From NCBI RefSeq assembly GCF_016461785.1, contig NZ_JAEMUH010000001.1, positions 62,001 through 126,000 of the forward strand: a stretch of DNA of 64,000 bases, given 5' to 3'. The notes under the pieces were generated by a model. The model had not been told where the DNA came from. It did no database searches and saw only the letters and a program-made list of their open reading frames with translations. This document shows positions 33,460 through 41,802 of the stretch, piece after piece. Position 1 is the first letter of the stretch. Each line of letters opens with the position of its first letter. Source of the stretch: Marinomonas ostreistagni. GTDB lineage: Bacteria > Pseudomonadota > Gammaproteobacteria > Pseudomonadales > Marinomonadaceae. The translations under genes and the position numbers were made by a program.

Positions 33460-34836
33460 TTAACGCTTTTCTAAGTAGATAAAAGCAATTGGCAAGCTAA
33501 AGCTACGCACATCCAGCTCAAACTCATCTCCGAGAGCTTCGGTTAGCTCTCGAATCACTGAGTCTGTATTGTTTACAGCGACCAAGATCACCGATGCTGG
33601 TTGAGCAAAGAGCTCTTCTTTATCTGATAAGGTTAAATCAGAGTATTGCAGTGTATCTCGGAAAGCAAAGCGGTGTGTAAAACGACCGAAATGCAATTCA
33701 GAGGCCACTGGCTTGATCAGGCTGTTGAAGGTAGCAAAGCCCGCCTCTCCCCAAACATCAACATTGAGGTTCTTGCTTTCGATGAGTGAGAGCTGCTCCT
33801 GAATAAAATCTGCTTGGAGTGCCTGAACCAACTCGTGGTCGCTAGTGACAGAGCAGAGTGGTTGCGACTCGAGAATTGCTTCACTAGGTGGTGTTGTCTT
33901 GAATATACGGGTAAATTCCCCAGCAACACGTTGAGCGAAGTGCGCATGCAGTCCTATTTGAGCAAACGCTTGCGTGATATCAAGACCATGATAAGTGCCG
34001 CCACCTAATGGATAGATATCTTTAATAGCGGAGCGATGCTGAGACCCACGGCAGTATACCTGTCCCTCAGGCGCGAGTGTTCTCTCGATCAATGCCATAA
34101 ACATCTTGAAATCTTCCGGTGGCAGATCATCTAACACGTGATTACACAGAATCAGGTCAAAGTGCTGATTAGGTAAACTGCCGGTCATCCAGCCTGGGAG
34201 CATTACTATTTGCTGGTCGCTTTCATTCTCTTGACCCAATGTCTTGAGATCGGGAGTGGCTAGATGGGCCAGTTTGTAGTCCAGCAAATCAATGAAGGTG
34301 GTATCACTTAGTTGATTTGATAGCTCTGAAGCCACTGCATTTTGCATTGCATAACAAAGAGCAATGCTGTCTACGCTGACATATTGTTTAGGTGGCAGGT
34401 CAGATAGCATAAACTGCACCATGTTACGACCTGCACCACCACCGATGTCGAGTACTCGAAGTGGCTTTACATCGCCAAGTAACTGGCGGTCAACACGTGT
34501 CTCTAAAACGTCAATCGGAAGGTCTGATTTCACCGGGCATGTGGTAATACTGCGTACGACACGATCGTAAGTAGTTTGAAACGCCTCGATGAAACTTGCA
34601 TCATCAGTCGTGCTTTTTTCTAGCCATTCCGTAGCCGTTTTAGTTTGGTATTTACTAAGTGACTGAGTGCCAAGCAGCTGAATCAGTTTAGTGTTGGAGT
34701 AGCTGGTCTCCCACTGATTCTGAAGGTCGGAGTAGTAGGTGTAGTCTGATGTGAAAAGATAGTCACCAGAGGATTGGGCAGCACGCGCCAGTTTCGCTTG
34801 GCGCTTTTCAATTTCAAAGCCGTTCACTGAAAACAT
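33460..34836 (-). CDS. SAM-dependent methyltransferase, putative sugar O-methyltransferase, with C-terminal Rossmann-like domain
   Basis: 458 aa. Class I methyltransferase motif I 'VLDIGGGAGRNMVQF' (about residue 127), motif II 'YVSVDSIALCY', and 'FDLILCNHVLDDLPPEDF' (motif IV). The last ~130 residues, from 'VDVWGEAGFATFNSLI' through 'ASVILVAVNNTDS', look like a separate Rossmann-like module of the type seen at the end of sugar methyltransferases. Good AAGGGA ribosome site before ATG 34836. It is a paralogue of the next gene; the two lie 9 nt apart. Substrate unknown; a sugar-linked target is inferred from the locus. Confidence 0.75.
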   Translation of the reverse strand: MFSVNGFEIEKRQAKLARAAQSSGDYLFTSDYTYYSDLQNQWETSYSNTKLIQLLGTQSLSKYQTKTATEWLEKSTTDDASFIEAFQTTYDRVVRSITTCPVKSDLPIDVLETRVDRQLLGDVKPLRVLDIGGGAGRNMVQFMLSDLPPKQYVSVDSIALCYAMQNAVASELSNQLSDTTFIDLLDYKLAHLATPDLKTLGQENESDQQIVMLPGWMTGSLPNQHFDLILCNHVLDDLPPEDFKMFMALIERTLAPEGQVYCRGSQHRSAIKDIYPLGGGTYHGLDITQAFAQIGLHAHFAQRVAGEFTRIFKTTPPSEAILESQPLCSVTSDHELVQALQADFIQEQLSLIESKNLNVDVWGEAGFATFNSLIKPVASELHFGRFTHRFAFRDTLQYSDLTLSDKEELFAQPASVILVAVNNTDSVIRELTEALGDEFELDVRSFSLPIAFIYLEKR

Positions 34837-34845
34837 GGGCGTCCC

Positions 34846-36267
34846 TTACTTTAAATCGTTAATATGGAAAATTGGGGAGTCGAAGTGGCTATCCGTTTCA
34901 AGCAAGTATTGCTTACTCAAAATCAGCACGCCATAGAATGGGTAACAACGACGGATCGCAAATTGACAGTCATAGTGCTGACTTAAATCGGCCTCAATTT
35001 TCATTGCGTTAGCGTAAGAGCGGCATTGTTCTGATAAAACCACAACATGATCATTTCCTGCAACTAGCTCACTTAACTCTGAATCGCCTTGCCGAAGTTG
35101 ACCTAACGCCGTTTCATTTAATACCGCGTTTTCTGAGCTGTTTTGCGCCACGGATTGGCCGTCAAACTGCTCAAAAAGTGGGTTGTCATTGCCGACAATT
35201 AAGGCTGGTTGTCCGCTTTTTGCCAATAAGCCTAGATGTTTTCTGGTGTATTGGCGTGCTGCGTACAAGGTAATCTCACGAGAGTGTTTTAGCTCCCACA
35301 ATACGCACTCATCGGTTTGTTCTTTGGCGCAGGCGTTCTTGAAGTGTTGAGAGTCTTGTTTGGCAAAAACTGTGGTTAGATAGCCGCCAAGTGATTCGGT
35401 ATGGATAGGCAGAAGACCCAATTTACCGAGTTCTTCGACAAGCTCCAAGCCATGCAAATCGACCGTGTTCCAATAATCGCGTGTGTCACCCCAAGTTAAC
35501 TCACTGCGAACAAAGACAATTCCTTCATCATTTAGACTGATATCAATGAAGTCCACCATACGCAGGAAGTCTTCTTTACTCAACTCACCATGAACGTGTG
35601 ACAGAACCACAACGTCTTGTGTTTTCGGTACAAGAAGGTCTTTGGCGACCCAAGTTGGGATATGTGTACGGTGGAATGATGACGATGCTAAGTCTGGAAG
35701 CGGGCGACCCAGTGCTTCGTAATCTAGGTATTCAAAAAGTGACTCATCACCTTGTAAGATGTCTAAATAAGAGAGCACCATATTTTGTAGGGTGTATGCC
35801 GCTAACGTGGCATCAAGTGCTGTATAGGTGGTGTTCGGATGATCTAGGTAAGACATAACGCCATAGCGTGCTGCGCCGGCTCCGAAATCTAAAATGTTAC
35901 AGCTTTCTGGATAATACTGTTTGATCAAACGCCAACTCACCAATGTTTCTAGTAAATCGTGGCGAAGGTCTCCCGTGTTTCCGGTTGTTGCTAGCAATCG
36001 TGAAACATTTGTGTAGAGTTGAATATACTGCTTCATCCATTCAGATTCTTCAGGGCTTAACTCTCCTGCATCGGCAATGAACTCGTTCAGCTTGTGAGCA
36101 TGTGTGCGGTGAATGCTTAGAAAATCAATGAGCTCAGCAGGTTTATCGTAACGCTCCCATTTGTTCTCCACATCAATCCAATAGCCAAAGCTGTTCATGG
36201 CATTGTCTTTATCAAGTTTCGATCGAGCAAGTTCCCTCGACGTTTTAAAAACCATTGGATCTATCAT
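34846..36267 (-). CDS. SAM-dependent methyltransferase, paralogue of the preceding gene
   Basis: 473 aa. Motif I 'ILDFGAGAARYGVMSYL' (about residue 145), then 'YTALDATLAAYTLQNMV', which aligns with 'YVSVDSIALCYAMQNAV' in the neighbouring paralogue. 'DVVVLSHVHGELSKEDF' corresponds to motif IV. The C-terminal region ('LALLAK...PALIVGNDNPLF', 'VVVLSEQCRSYANAM') again resembles a degenerate Rossmann module. Good AAGGAAAG ribosome site before ATG 36267. Cotranscribed with the radical SAM gene upstream (18 nt). Product class is clear, substrate not. Confidence 0.73.
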   Translation of the reverse strand: MIDPMVFKTSRELARSKLDKDNAMNSFGYWIDVENKWERYDKPAELIDFLSIHRTHAHKLNEFIADAGELSPEESEWMKQYIQLYTNVSRLLATTGNTGDLRHDLLETLVSWRLIKQYYPESCNILDFGAGAARYGVMSYLDHPNTTYTALDATLAAYTLQNMVLSYLDILQGDESLFEYLDYEALGRPLPDLASSSFHRTHIPTWVAKDLLVPKTQDVVVLSHVHGELSKEDFLRMVDFIDISLNDEGIVFVRSELTWGDTRDYWNTVDLHGLELVEELGKLGLLPIHTESLGGYLTTVFAKQDSQHFKNACAKEQTDECVLWELKHSREITLYAARQYTRKHLGLLAKSGQPALIVGNDNPLFEQFDGQSVAQNSSENAVLNETALGQLRQGDSELSELVAGNDHVVVLSEQCRSYANAMKIEADLSQHYDCQFAIRRCYPFYGVLILSKQYLLETDSHFDSPIFHINDLK

Positions 36268-36285
36268 GAATCTTTCCTTATTAGT

Positions 36286-38568
36286 TTAAATCTTCTTCGC
36301 ATTTTGAGAGCTCCATTCGGCGTAGCTGCCTACGCGAATATTTAGCTCACTAGCCGCATCAAGAATTCGTTTTAAACGAGCCAATCGAACATCTTGATCG
36401 ATATAAGGGTCCACACTATGCCAATATTTGTAAGGAATATATTTAGGGAATTGGCGATAAAGATCGTTAAGATCCTCATTGAATCGCATGCCCAACTCTT
36501 CAGGCTTTTCCCAGTAAACACTGCCGGCAATCAGCATCAAGGTATTGATATTCTCGATGGTGTCGATATTAGCTGCATTTAGACGAATGTTATCAATAGT
36601 TTCGTCAATATCTTCTTCGGTTTCATGAGGAATACCAATCACCAAGTTGATCGCAACGAGAATGCCAGCAGCTTTAGTCATCTCGATAACTTCTGCGATA
36701 TGCTTTGCTGTGTAACCTTTTTTATGAAGTTTTAATGTGTTTTTAGACCAACCATCAATGCCATAGCGCAAATAGTTAAAGCCAGCCTTTCTTAGCACTT
36801 CGAAATAGTCTGGAGTGTAGCCCTTTTGTACTCGAAGTTGCCCAGCCATTGTGATGCCAGTGATGCCTCGGCGGATAATTTCTTCACACAGCTCCCTAAC
36901 GGCCATAGGGTCGCCAGATAAATCACTATCATTAAAGTGGAAGTTATTGGCGCCTTTAGATACTAAAAATTCAATTTCATCTGCAAGGCTTTGTGGGCTG
37001 CGACGACGCCAAGAAAAGCGCTCACCACAGAAAGTACATTTTGACCACTTACAGCCACGAGACAATAAGATCGGTACTAATTGATAGCCGTTATAGTTCT
37101 TGTAAAGATTGATGTCTGCCCATTCATAAGTTGGATAGCCAAGTGGATCTAGATCTTCTACCAGATGCGCTGGGGTAAAGGTATTGCCGGAAATGAGGCC
37201 CTCATCTTTACTGATGACTCCTGGGAGTCCAATAACCTTCTTATTATCCAAAATGAGTTGGATAAGGTCTGGTAGGCTGCCTTCGGCTTCAAAGATCACC
37301 ATGTAGTCATAGTCATCAAAAATCTTCGGTCCAACTTCTGGGTTAATGCATTCATAGCCTCCAACAATAACTTTGGTGTCGGGTAATTGAGGGCGAATTT
37401 TACGCACAATCTTTTGTACTATGAGGGTGTTGGTTCCGTTCAAAGAGAAGCCGATGATCTTTGGGGCTGCTTGGACAATACGGTCGCTGATTTTATCGAG
37501 CAGTTCGTCAAAATAGCTGACGAAATCAGGATCTTTCCAAGAGTCTTCAATAAAGGCGATGGCCCAAGGGTCTGCCGGCATTTCTTTGCCAGATGGGGAG
37601 TAGATATGCTTATGGTCATCCAAGATACGATTGGAATGGTAGCGATGGTAGATGATCATATCCAAATCGACAGTTTGGAAGTTGATGCCTAGACCTTTTA
37701 GGATGTTGTGAACATAGCCCAAACCGTTAGGCAGCATGCCCAGCATTCGCCCTGGTAAGTCTAACAGCAACATATCTAAACCACTCTCAAAGCGGATCGC
37801 TGGAATATCTACAGGATAGATACTGTATTCTGGCTCATGCCACATCTGCTCACGAATTAACTCAGATGGCAAGGATTTGATTAGCTCATCAAAATAGAGC
37901 GTGGGTATTTTGATGTTTTGTTCTTCAAGGTCATGCCGAGCATCCACACTCGCAATGTAGTCAGGTGTATTGACGAACAAACTGTTAGCCTTAGACCAAT
38001 CTCCTGATGTGATGATCTGCGCAGCTAATTCTGGGTGAGCTAGGAGTAGCGCTTCAGAGAGAGGGTTAGTGATGTAAAATGCCACAGGTTGTGGGGCGTT
38101 GGTAATTTCAGTTGCCAGCCATTTTAGAATGTTCTGATCACTGTCACTGCCGTCATATTGAAGTATCTTGCGTGGCACTATTCGACTTTGTACCTTGAGG
38201 ACGTCATCGATATTGAGCCCTTGACGGTAGGTTACTATGTCTTTTTGAAATCCCAGCTCTCTTAAATGGTTTTTCAGCTCTGTGGCACCAGCGCCCATGG
38301 TTAAGATAATGGCATCTACGTCTTTTACGGTGTTTAGATCAGCTAAAATAGCCTCTGAGCTGATGACGGGACGATCTTTGAACCTGCCGTTTGCAGGTGG
38401 GTATTTATCGATGAATAAGCTTACCTCGATTTGTTTGAGCATTAATGCGTCGAAACAAACAGCCCCTGATAAAGCTGCTCCCCAAATTGCTACCTTTTGC
38501 CAATGAAGTTGCTGGTTATTTGTATTCACGATAGGGCCTAAGATCAAATTAAGTTTGTAGTTTATCAA
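36286..38568 (-). CDS. B12-binding-type radical SAM protein with N-terminal Rossmann-like domain
   Basis: 760 aa, three parts. Residues ~25-130 ('KVAIWGAALSGAVCFDAL', 'FIDKYPPANGRFKDRPVIS', 'VDAIILTMG') resemble the NAD-like module of sugar-modifying enzymes. Residues ~255-440 look like a cobalamin-binding domain ('KIIGFSLNGTNTLIVQK', 'KVIVGGYECINPEVG'). The radical SAM domain begins near residue 500: 'LSRGCKWSKCTFCGERF' has the cluster cysteines C506, C511 and C514, spaced C-x4-C-x2-C rather than C-x3-C-x2-C. Such enzymes often methylate unreactive carbons or rearrange sugars. GTG at 38529 is an alternative start. It heads the minus-strand operon. Confidence 0.8.
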   Translation of the reverse strand: MINYKLNLILGPIVNTNNQQLHWQKVAIWGAALSGAVCFDALMLKQIEVSLFIDKYPPANGRFKDRPVISSEAILADLNTVKDVDAIILTMGAGATELKNHLRELGFQKDIVTYRQGLNIDDVLKVQSRIVPRKILQYDGSDSDQNILKWLATEITNAPQPVAFYITNPLSEALLLAHPELAAQIITSGDWSKANSLFVNTPDYIASVDARHDLEEQNIKIPTLYFDELIKSLPSELIREQMWHEPEYSIYPVDIPAIRFESGLDMLLLDLPGRMLGMLPNGLGYVHNILKGLGINFQTVDLDMIIYHRYHSNRILDDHKHIYSPSGKEMPADPWAIAFIEDSWKDPDFVSYFDELLDKISDRIVQAAPKIIGFSLNGTNTLIVQKIVRKIRPQLPDTKVIVGGYECINPEVGPKIFDDYDYMVIFEAEGSLPDLIQLILDNKKVIGLPGVISKDEGLISGNTFTPAHLVEDLDPLGYPTYEWADINLYKNYNGYQLVPILLSRGCKWSKCTFCGERFSWRRRSPQSLADEIEFLVSKGANNFHFNDSDLSGDPMAVRELCEEIIRRGITGITMAGQLRVQKGYTPDYFEVLRKAGFNYLRYGIDGWSKNTLKLHKKGYTAKHIAEVIEMTKAAGILVAINLVIGIPHETEEDIDETIDNIRLNAANIDTIENINTLMLIAGSVYWEKPEELGMRFNEDLNDLYRQFPKYIPYKYWHSVDPYIDQDVRLARLKRILDAASELNIRVGSYAEWSSQNAKKI

Positions 38569-38699
38569 TTAGATTAACTTTAGTTTTCCAGTTTTGCTAG
38601 AGAACTAATGCTTAAACATAAGAAAGAAAATTTGCTTTGATAAAGTTCTAAAGTCTTTAAAAATTAAGACGATATAGTCTTTTGGATCTGGCTTTTTAT
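38569..38699. promoter_or_regulatory. Divergent intergenic region, AT-rich
   Basis: The only place for promoters of both the minus-strand radical SAM operon and the plus-strand glycosyltransferase run. It is visibly AT-rich, but I see no clear -35/-10, sigma54 or sigma28 element. Confidence 0.4.
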
Positions 38700-39623
38700 A
38701 TGGAAACAGTGGCGAAAATGAAATTTAAACTGGTTTACGGGAATCACTGGAACTTTGGTATTGTTGTAGCTGATACCTTTTTGATGTTGCAAGGAGCGCT
38801 TCATGAAATGGGGTTTCAAGCAGACATTGAAAAGGAAATCCAAATAGAGCCTGGTGTCACTTATGTCTTTATAGAAGGGTTTGATAAAGATTATGCTAAA
38901 TCACTTCAGTCTATTAAAGATATAGGCTCGAATGTTTGGATTATTGCAACGGAAGAGTGGGCTGATGGAACATTTAATTTAAGTGCAAGGCAAGGTGATA
39001 ATGGGCAGTACTCCAAAAGTGAGTACTGGGATGAACGTTTCCAAGCCTTTATGTTAGCCATTGAAAGCTGCGATCTTGTTTGGCATCTGAGTGAGCAGCA
39101 GGCAGAGCGTTATAAGAACGTTTTGGAAGTGCCTGTGGAGTTTCTCCCTCACGGGTTTACCGATAACTTTGCTTCTGTTCGTCATAGAGAGCACAAAGAT
39201 ATTGACTTTGTTTTTACTGGAACTCTGACAGATCATCGTCGAGACTGCTTTAATTATCTTGAAAATAAAGGCTACAAAGTCGTTTACCTACCAGTATTGA
39301 CTGCGTCTTTTCATCGTGATGATGTTGTGTCTAGAGCAAAAATTGGTTTGAACGTTAAGCAAAGTAAAGACTGGCCTCAATTCTCCAACTCACGTGCGAA
39401 TTATCACTTGTGTAATCAATCGAGCCTTATTTCTGAGTATTGCCCAGATTCCTGTGCTGTTGCGGATTTCATACATATGCCCAGCAATGATTTCTTGCCT
39501 TATGTTGAATGGTTTATAAATGATAATGACTGGAATGCTGAAGCTAAGAAATCTTCCGTCCGTTATCAGACTGAGCACCGCTTATCTAGTCTAATTGAGT
39601 CTGTAGTCCGGTATTACTTATAG
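38700..39623 (+). CDS. CgeB-like glycosyltransferase family protein
   Basis: About 307 aa. 'SCDLVWHLSEQQAERYKNV', 'VEFLPHGFTDNF', 'KDIDFVFTGTLTDHRRDCFN' and 'SRAKIGLNVKQS' match the pattern of CgeB/GT4-like glycosyltransferases: nucleotide-sugar half, 'HGF', 'vfxGxxxxxR', then a conserved C-terminal site. The frame is open to a TTG at 38682. ATG 38700 and ATG 38718 are both possible and neither has a strong ribosome site. The C-terminal region is short, so donor-binding details are unsure. Followed 10 nt later by another CgeB-like gene. Confidence 0.62.
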   Translation: METVAKMKFKLVYGNHWNFGIVVADTFLMLQGALHEMGFQADIEKEIQIEPGVTYVFIEGFDKDYAKSLQSIKDIGSNVWIIATEEWADGTFNLSARQGDNGQYSKSEYWDERFQAFMLAIESCDLVWHLSEQQAERYKNVLEVPVEFLPHGFTDNFASVRHREHKDIDFVFTGTLTDHRRDCFNYLENKGYKVVYLPVLTASFHRDDVVSRAKIGLNVKQSKDWPQFSNSRANYHLCNQSSLISEYCPDSCAVADFIHMPSNDFLPYVEWFINDNDWNAEAKKSSVRYQTEHRLSSLIESVVRYYL

Positions 39624-39633
39624 TAGGAGCTTT

Positions 39634-40944
39634 ATGAACGCGCTGTTTTTGATTCAAAACTTTAGCACTAAGTCCCTTACTGACTCTGCTGGCTACAACG
39701 AAATTTTGATGCCATTCGTTAAGTCATCTGTTTGCGATCAATACGAAGTGGTTAGCTGGCAGTTTAGTGCTGAGGATGTGCATAACCATGTCCAGAAAAT
39801 ATGTCAGAAGTTAGTTGAAGAGTATCTTGATACTCCAGTAACCGTTTACGGTGCTGGTTCTCATACGAATGAGTTCTGGTCATATTTCTCTTCTTGCAAT
39901 ATTGTTGCGTTTGCAGACAGCCAGTCTGAAAAACAAGGGACAGCATTGCATGGTATACCTATTATCGATCCTGACAGCATTGATACCGAAGTTATTATAA
40001 TTTCTAGTCGAGCTTGGGAGGCGTCAATACATGATGAACTTAGATTGCGATTTCCGAATGCTCGAATCGTGACTTTTTATGATTCACTTCATGATTCAAT
40101 TTCCGTGCTGAACGATCAGAGCGTGGAAGAGGCTATTTATAATCACGAAAACAAGGGGGTCGACGCTATTTTTTACACACCAGCTGACCCTTCAGAAGCT
40201 TTAACCTTTGAGCAGCTGAGCAGGCTGAAAACAGTCTTTCAATGCCCTCTAGCTGTGGTTTGGTGGGATTATGATGATCAAACCAAAAACAACCCTTATA
40301 CCCAGTTTGAGAAAGAGAGTCTCAGCGCAGCAGATCTGATTATTGATCCGGGGAATTATACAAAGACTCGAAAGATGCGTTGTAAGGAGTTCCCTTTTGA
40401 GGATCACCCTCATGTAGAAAAAGTTGCAATATTTCCCACTCCAGCTAATGAATCCGTGTTTTTTCCTAGACTCAAAGATATTGATATAGCGTTATTTGGT
40501 AGTGAGGTGGGACTTCGTGGTGATTGGATTCGATTGTTGAAATCAAAATATCCCGATAGGTTCCGACACATTGGGGGAGTGGATGCGGGTAAGCAACCTA
40601 TCTCAATGGAAGAATATGCTGAGTTGTCTGGTCGCAGCAAGATAATTGTGAATACCCAGACCTATACTTTTCGAAGCCAATGTAAAGGTAAAGTTCGTGA
40701 AGCTTTAGCAAGTGGCGCTTTGCTACTAGAGCAAGATAGTTACGATACCCGTGCTTTTTTGGGTGGGCTTGAATGTGTTAAGTTTTTTAAGAATGAAGAT
40801 GAACTTATTGAATTAATTGATTTTTATCTTGAGAATGAACCTGAGCGTGAACGCCTTGCACAGGAAGGGTATGAGTGGTATTTGGCCCAATGGGGGGCTG
40901 AGCCTTGGTCAAAAAAAATCCGTGATAGGTTAATGAAAGGCTAA
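39634..40944 (+). CDS. CgeB-like glycosyltransferase with N-terminal Rossmann-like module
   Basis: 436 aa. An N-terminal module (~residues 65-150) reads 'TPVTVYGAGSHTNEFWSYF', 'VAFADSQSEKQGTALHGIPI' and 'EVIIISSRAWEASI'. The C-terminal half has the CgeB pattern: 'LAVVWWDYDD', 'DIALFGSEVGLRGDWIRLL', 'SKIIVNTQTYTFRSQCKGKV' and 'REALASGALLLEQDS'. The last motif is the donor-site segment shared by GT4-type enzymes and Glyco_trans_1_2 proteins. AGGAG ribosome site 5 nt before the ATG. Likely transfers one of the unusual sugars made in this locus; acceptor unknown. Confidence 0.72.
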   Translation: MNALFLIQNFSTKSLTDSAGYNEILMPFVKSSVCDQYEVVSWQFSAEDVHNHVQKICQKLVEEYLDTPVTVYGAGSHTNEFWSYFSSCNIVAFADSQSEKQGTALHGIPIIDPDSIDTEVIIISSRAWEASIHDELRLRFPNARIVTFYDSLHDSISVLNDQSVEEAIYNHENKGVDAIFYTPADPSEALTFEQLSRLKTVFQCPLAVVWWDYDDQTKNNPYTQFEKESLSAADLIIDPGNYTKTRKMRCKEFPFEDHPHVEKVAIFPTPANESVFFPRLKDIDIALFGSEVGLRGDWIRLLKSKYPDRFRHIGGVDAGKQPISMEEYAELSGRSKIIVNTQTYTFRSQCKGKVREALASGALLLEQDSYDTRAFLGGLECVKFFKNEDELIELIDFYLENEPERERLAQEGYEWYLAQWGAEPWSKKIRDRLMKG

Positions 40945-40986
40945 AAACGGTCGATGACTGTTAGTAGTGAAGTATAAAAGGTAAAG

Positions 40987-41802
40987 ATGATGGAATCTGG
41001 TTTAAAGAGACTTGCAGCCACATGGCGAGCAACCTGTTTGAAAATGTCTAGGGTAGGCAGGCATGGTCACCTCAGTTCTTCGCTAGGGTATATCGAGGTT
41101 TTAGCGTTTCTATATAAGCGTTGGTTAAAGTTAGCCCCCGACTCAGAGGGACCATCGGATAAATTTATACTTAGTAAAGGACATGGTTGTTCTGCTTTGT
41201 ATGTGGCATTAGCGGATTGTGGATTTATTCCGGTTGAGTCACTTAGCCAATACGCAAAACCCGGAGCCCAACTCGGCTGCCACCCATGTAAGCATGCCTT
41301 GAATATACTAGAAACTTCATCAGGTAGTTTAGGGCAGGGGTTAGGTGTTGCTTCAGGTATTGCCTTAGCTCAGAGACTCAGTGGAGAACAATCTAAGATA
41401 GTTATTCTATTGGGTGATGGAGAAATGAATGAAGGCTCTATCTGGGAGTCTTTAACCTTTATAAAGGCTAATCAGCTTAATAATATCATCGCTATCATTG
41501 ATTATAATGGTGTTCAAGCTGTAGGGAATACTGATCGAATAGTTGGTGGTACGAGTCTTGAGAAAAAAATTGCAGCGTTTGGATGGCATACTCAAACGAT
41601 TGATGGCAATGACTTTGCTCAGATAGAAGATGCCTTTAGTCAACTGGAGGGTGTTTTGGACCAACCTAAAGCGATTATTGCGCATACCCGTTTAGGGATT
41701 GATTACATGAATGTTGAGTCGGCCTTATGGCATTATCGTATTCCTTCCGATGAGGAGTATGATTCAGCTCTTGCTCAACTTGATGCGGAGCCAATTTTTT
41801 AA
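40987..41802 (+). CDS. Transketolase N-terminal (ThDP-binding) subunit
   Basis: 271 aa. Complete N-terminal half of a split transketolase. 'RVGRHGHLSSSLGYIEVLAF', 'DKFILSKGHGCSALYVALAD', 'SSGSLGQGLGVASGIALAQR' and the ThDP motif 'LLGDGEMNEGSIWES' (G143-D144-G145) are intact. It transfers two-carbon ketol units between sugars. Tandem ATGs at 40987 and 40990. The stop overlaps the ATG of the C-terminal subunit by one base, the normal arrangement for two-gene transketolases, so this is no frameshift. It lies inside a sugar cluster rather than with central carbon genes, which implies a dedicated role. Confidence 0.9.
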   Translation: MMESGLKRLAATWRATCLKMSRVGRHGHLSSSLGYIEVLAFLYKRWLKLAPDSEGPSDKFILSKGHGCSALYVALADCGFIPVESLSQYAKPGAQLGCHPCKHALNILETSSGSLGQGLGVASGIALAQRLSGEQSKIVILLGDGEMNEGSIWESLTFIKANQLNNIIAIIDYNGVQAVGNTDRIVGGTSLEKKIAAFGWHTQTIDGNDFAQIEDAFSQLEGVLDQPKAIIAHTRLGIDYMNVESALWHYRIPSDEEYDSALAQLDAEPIF

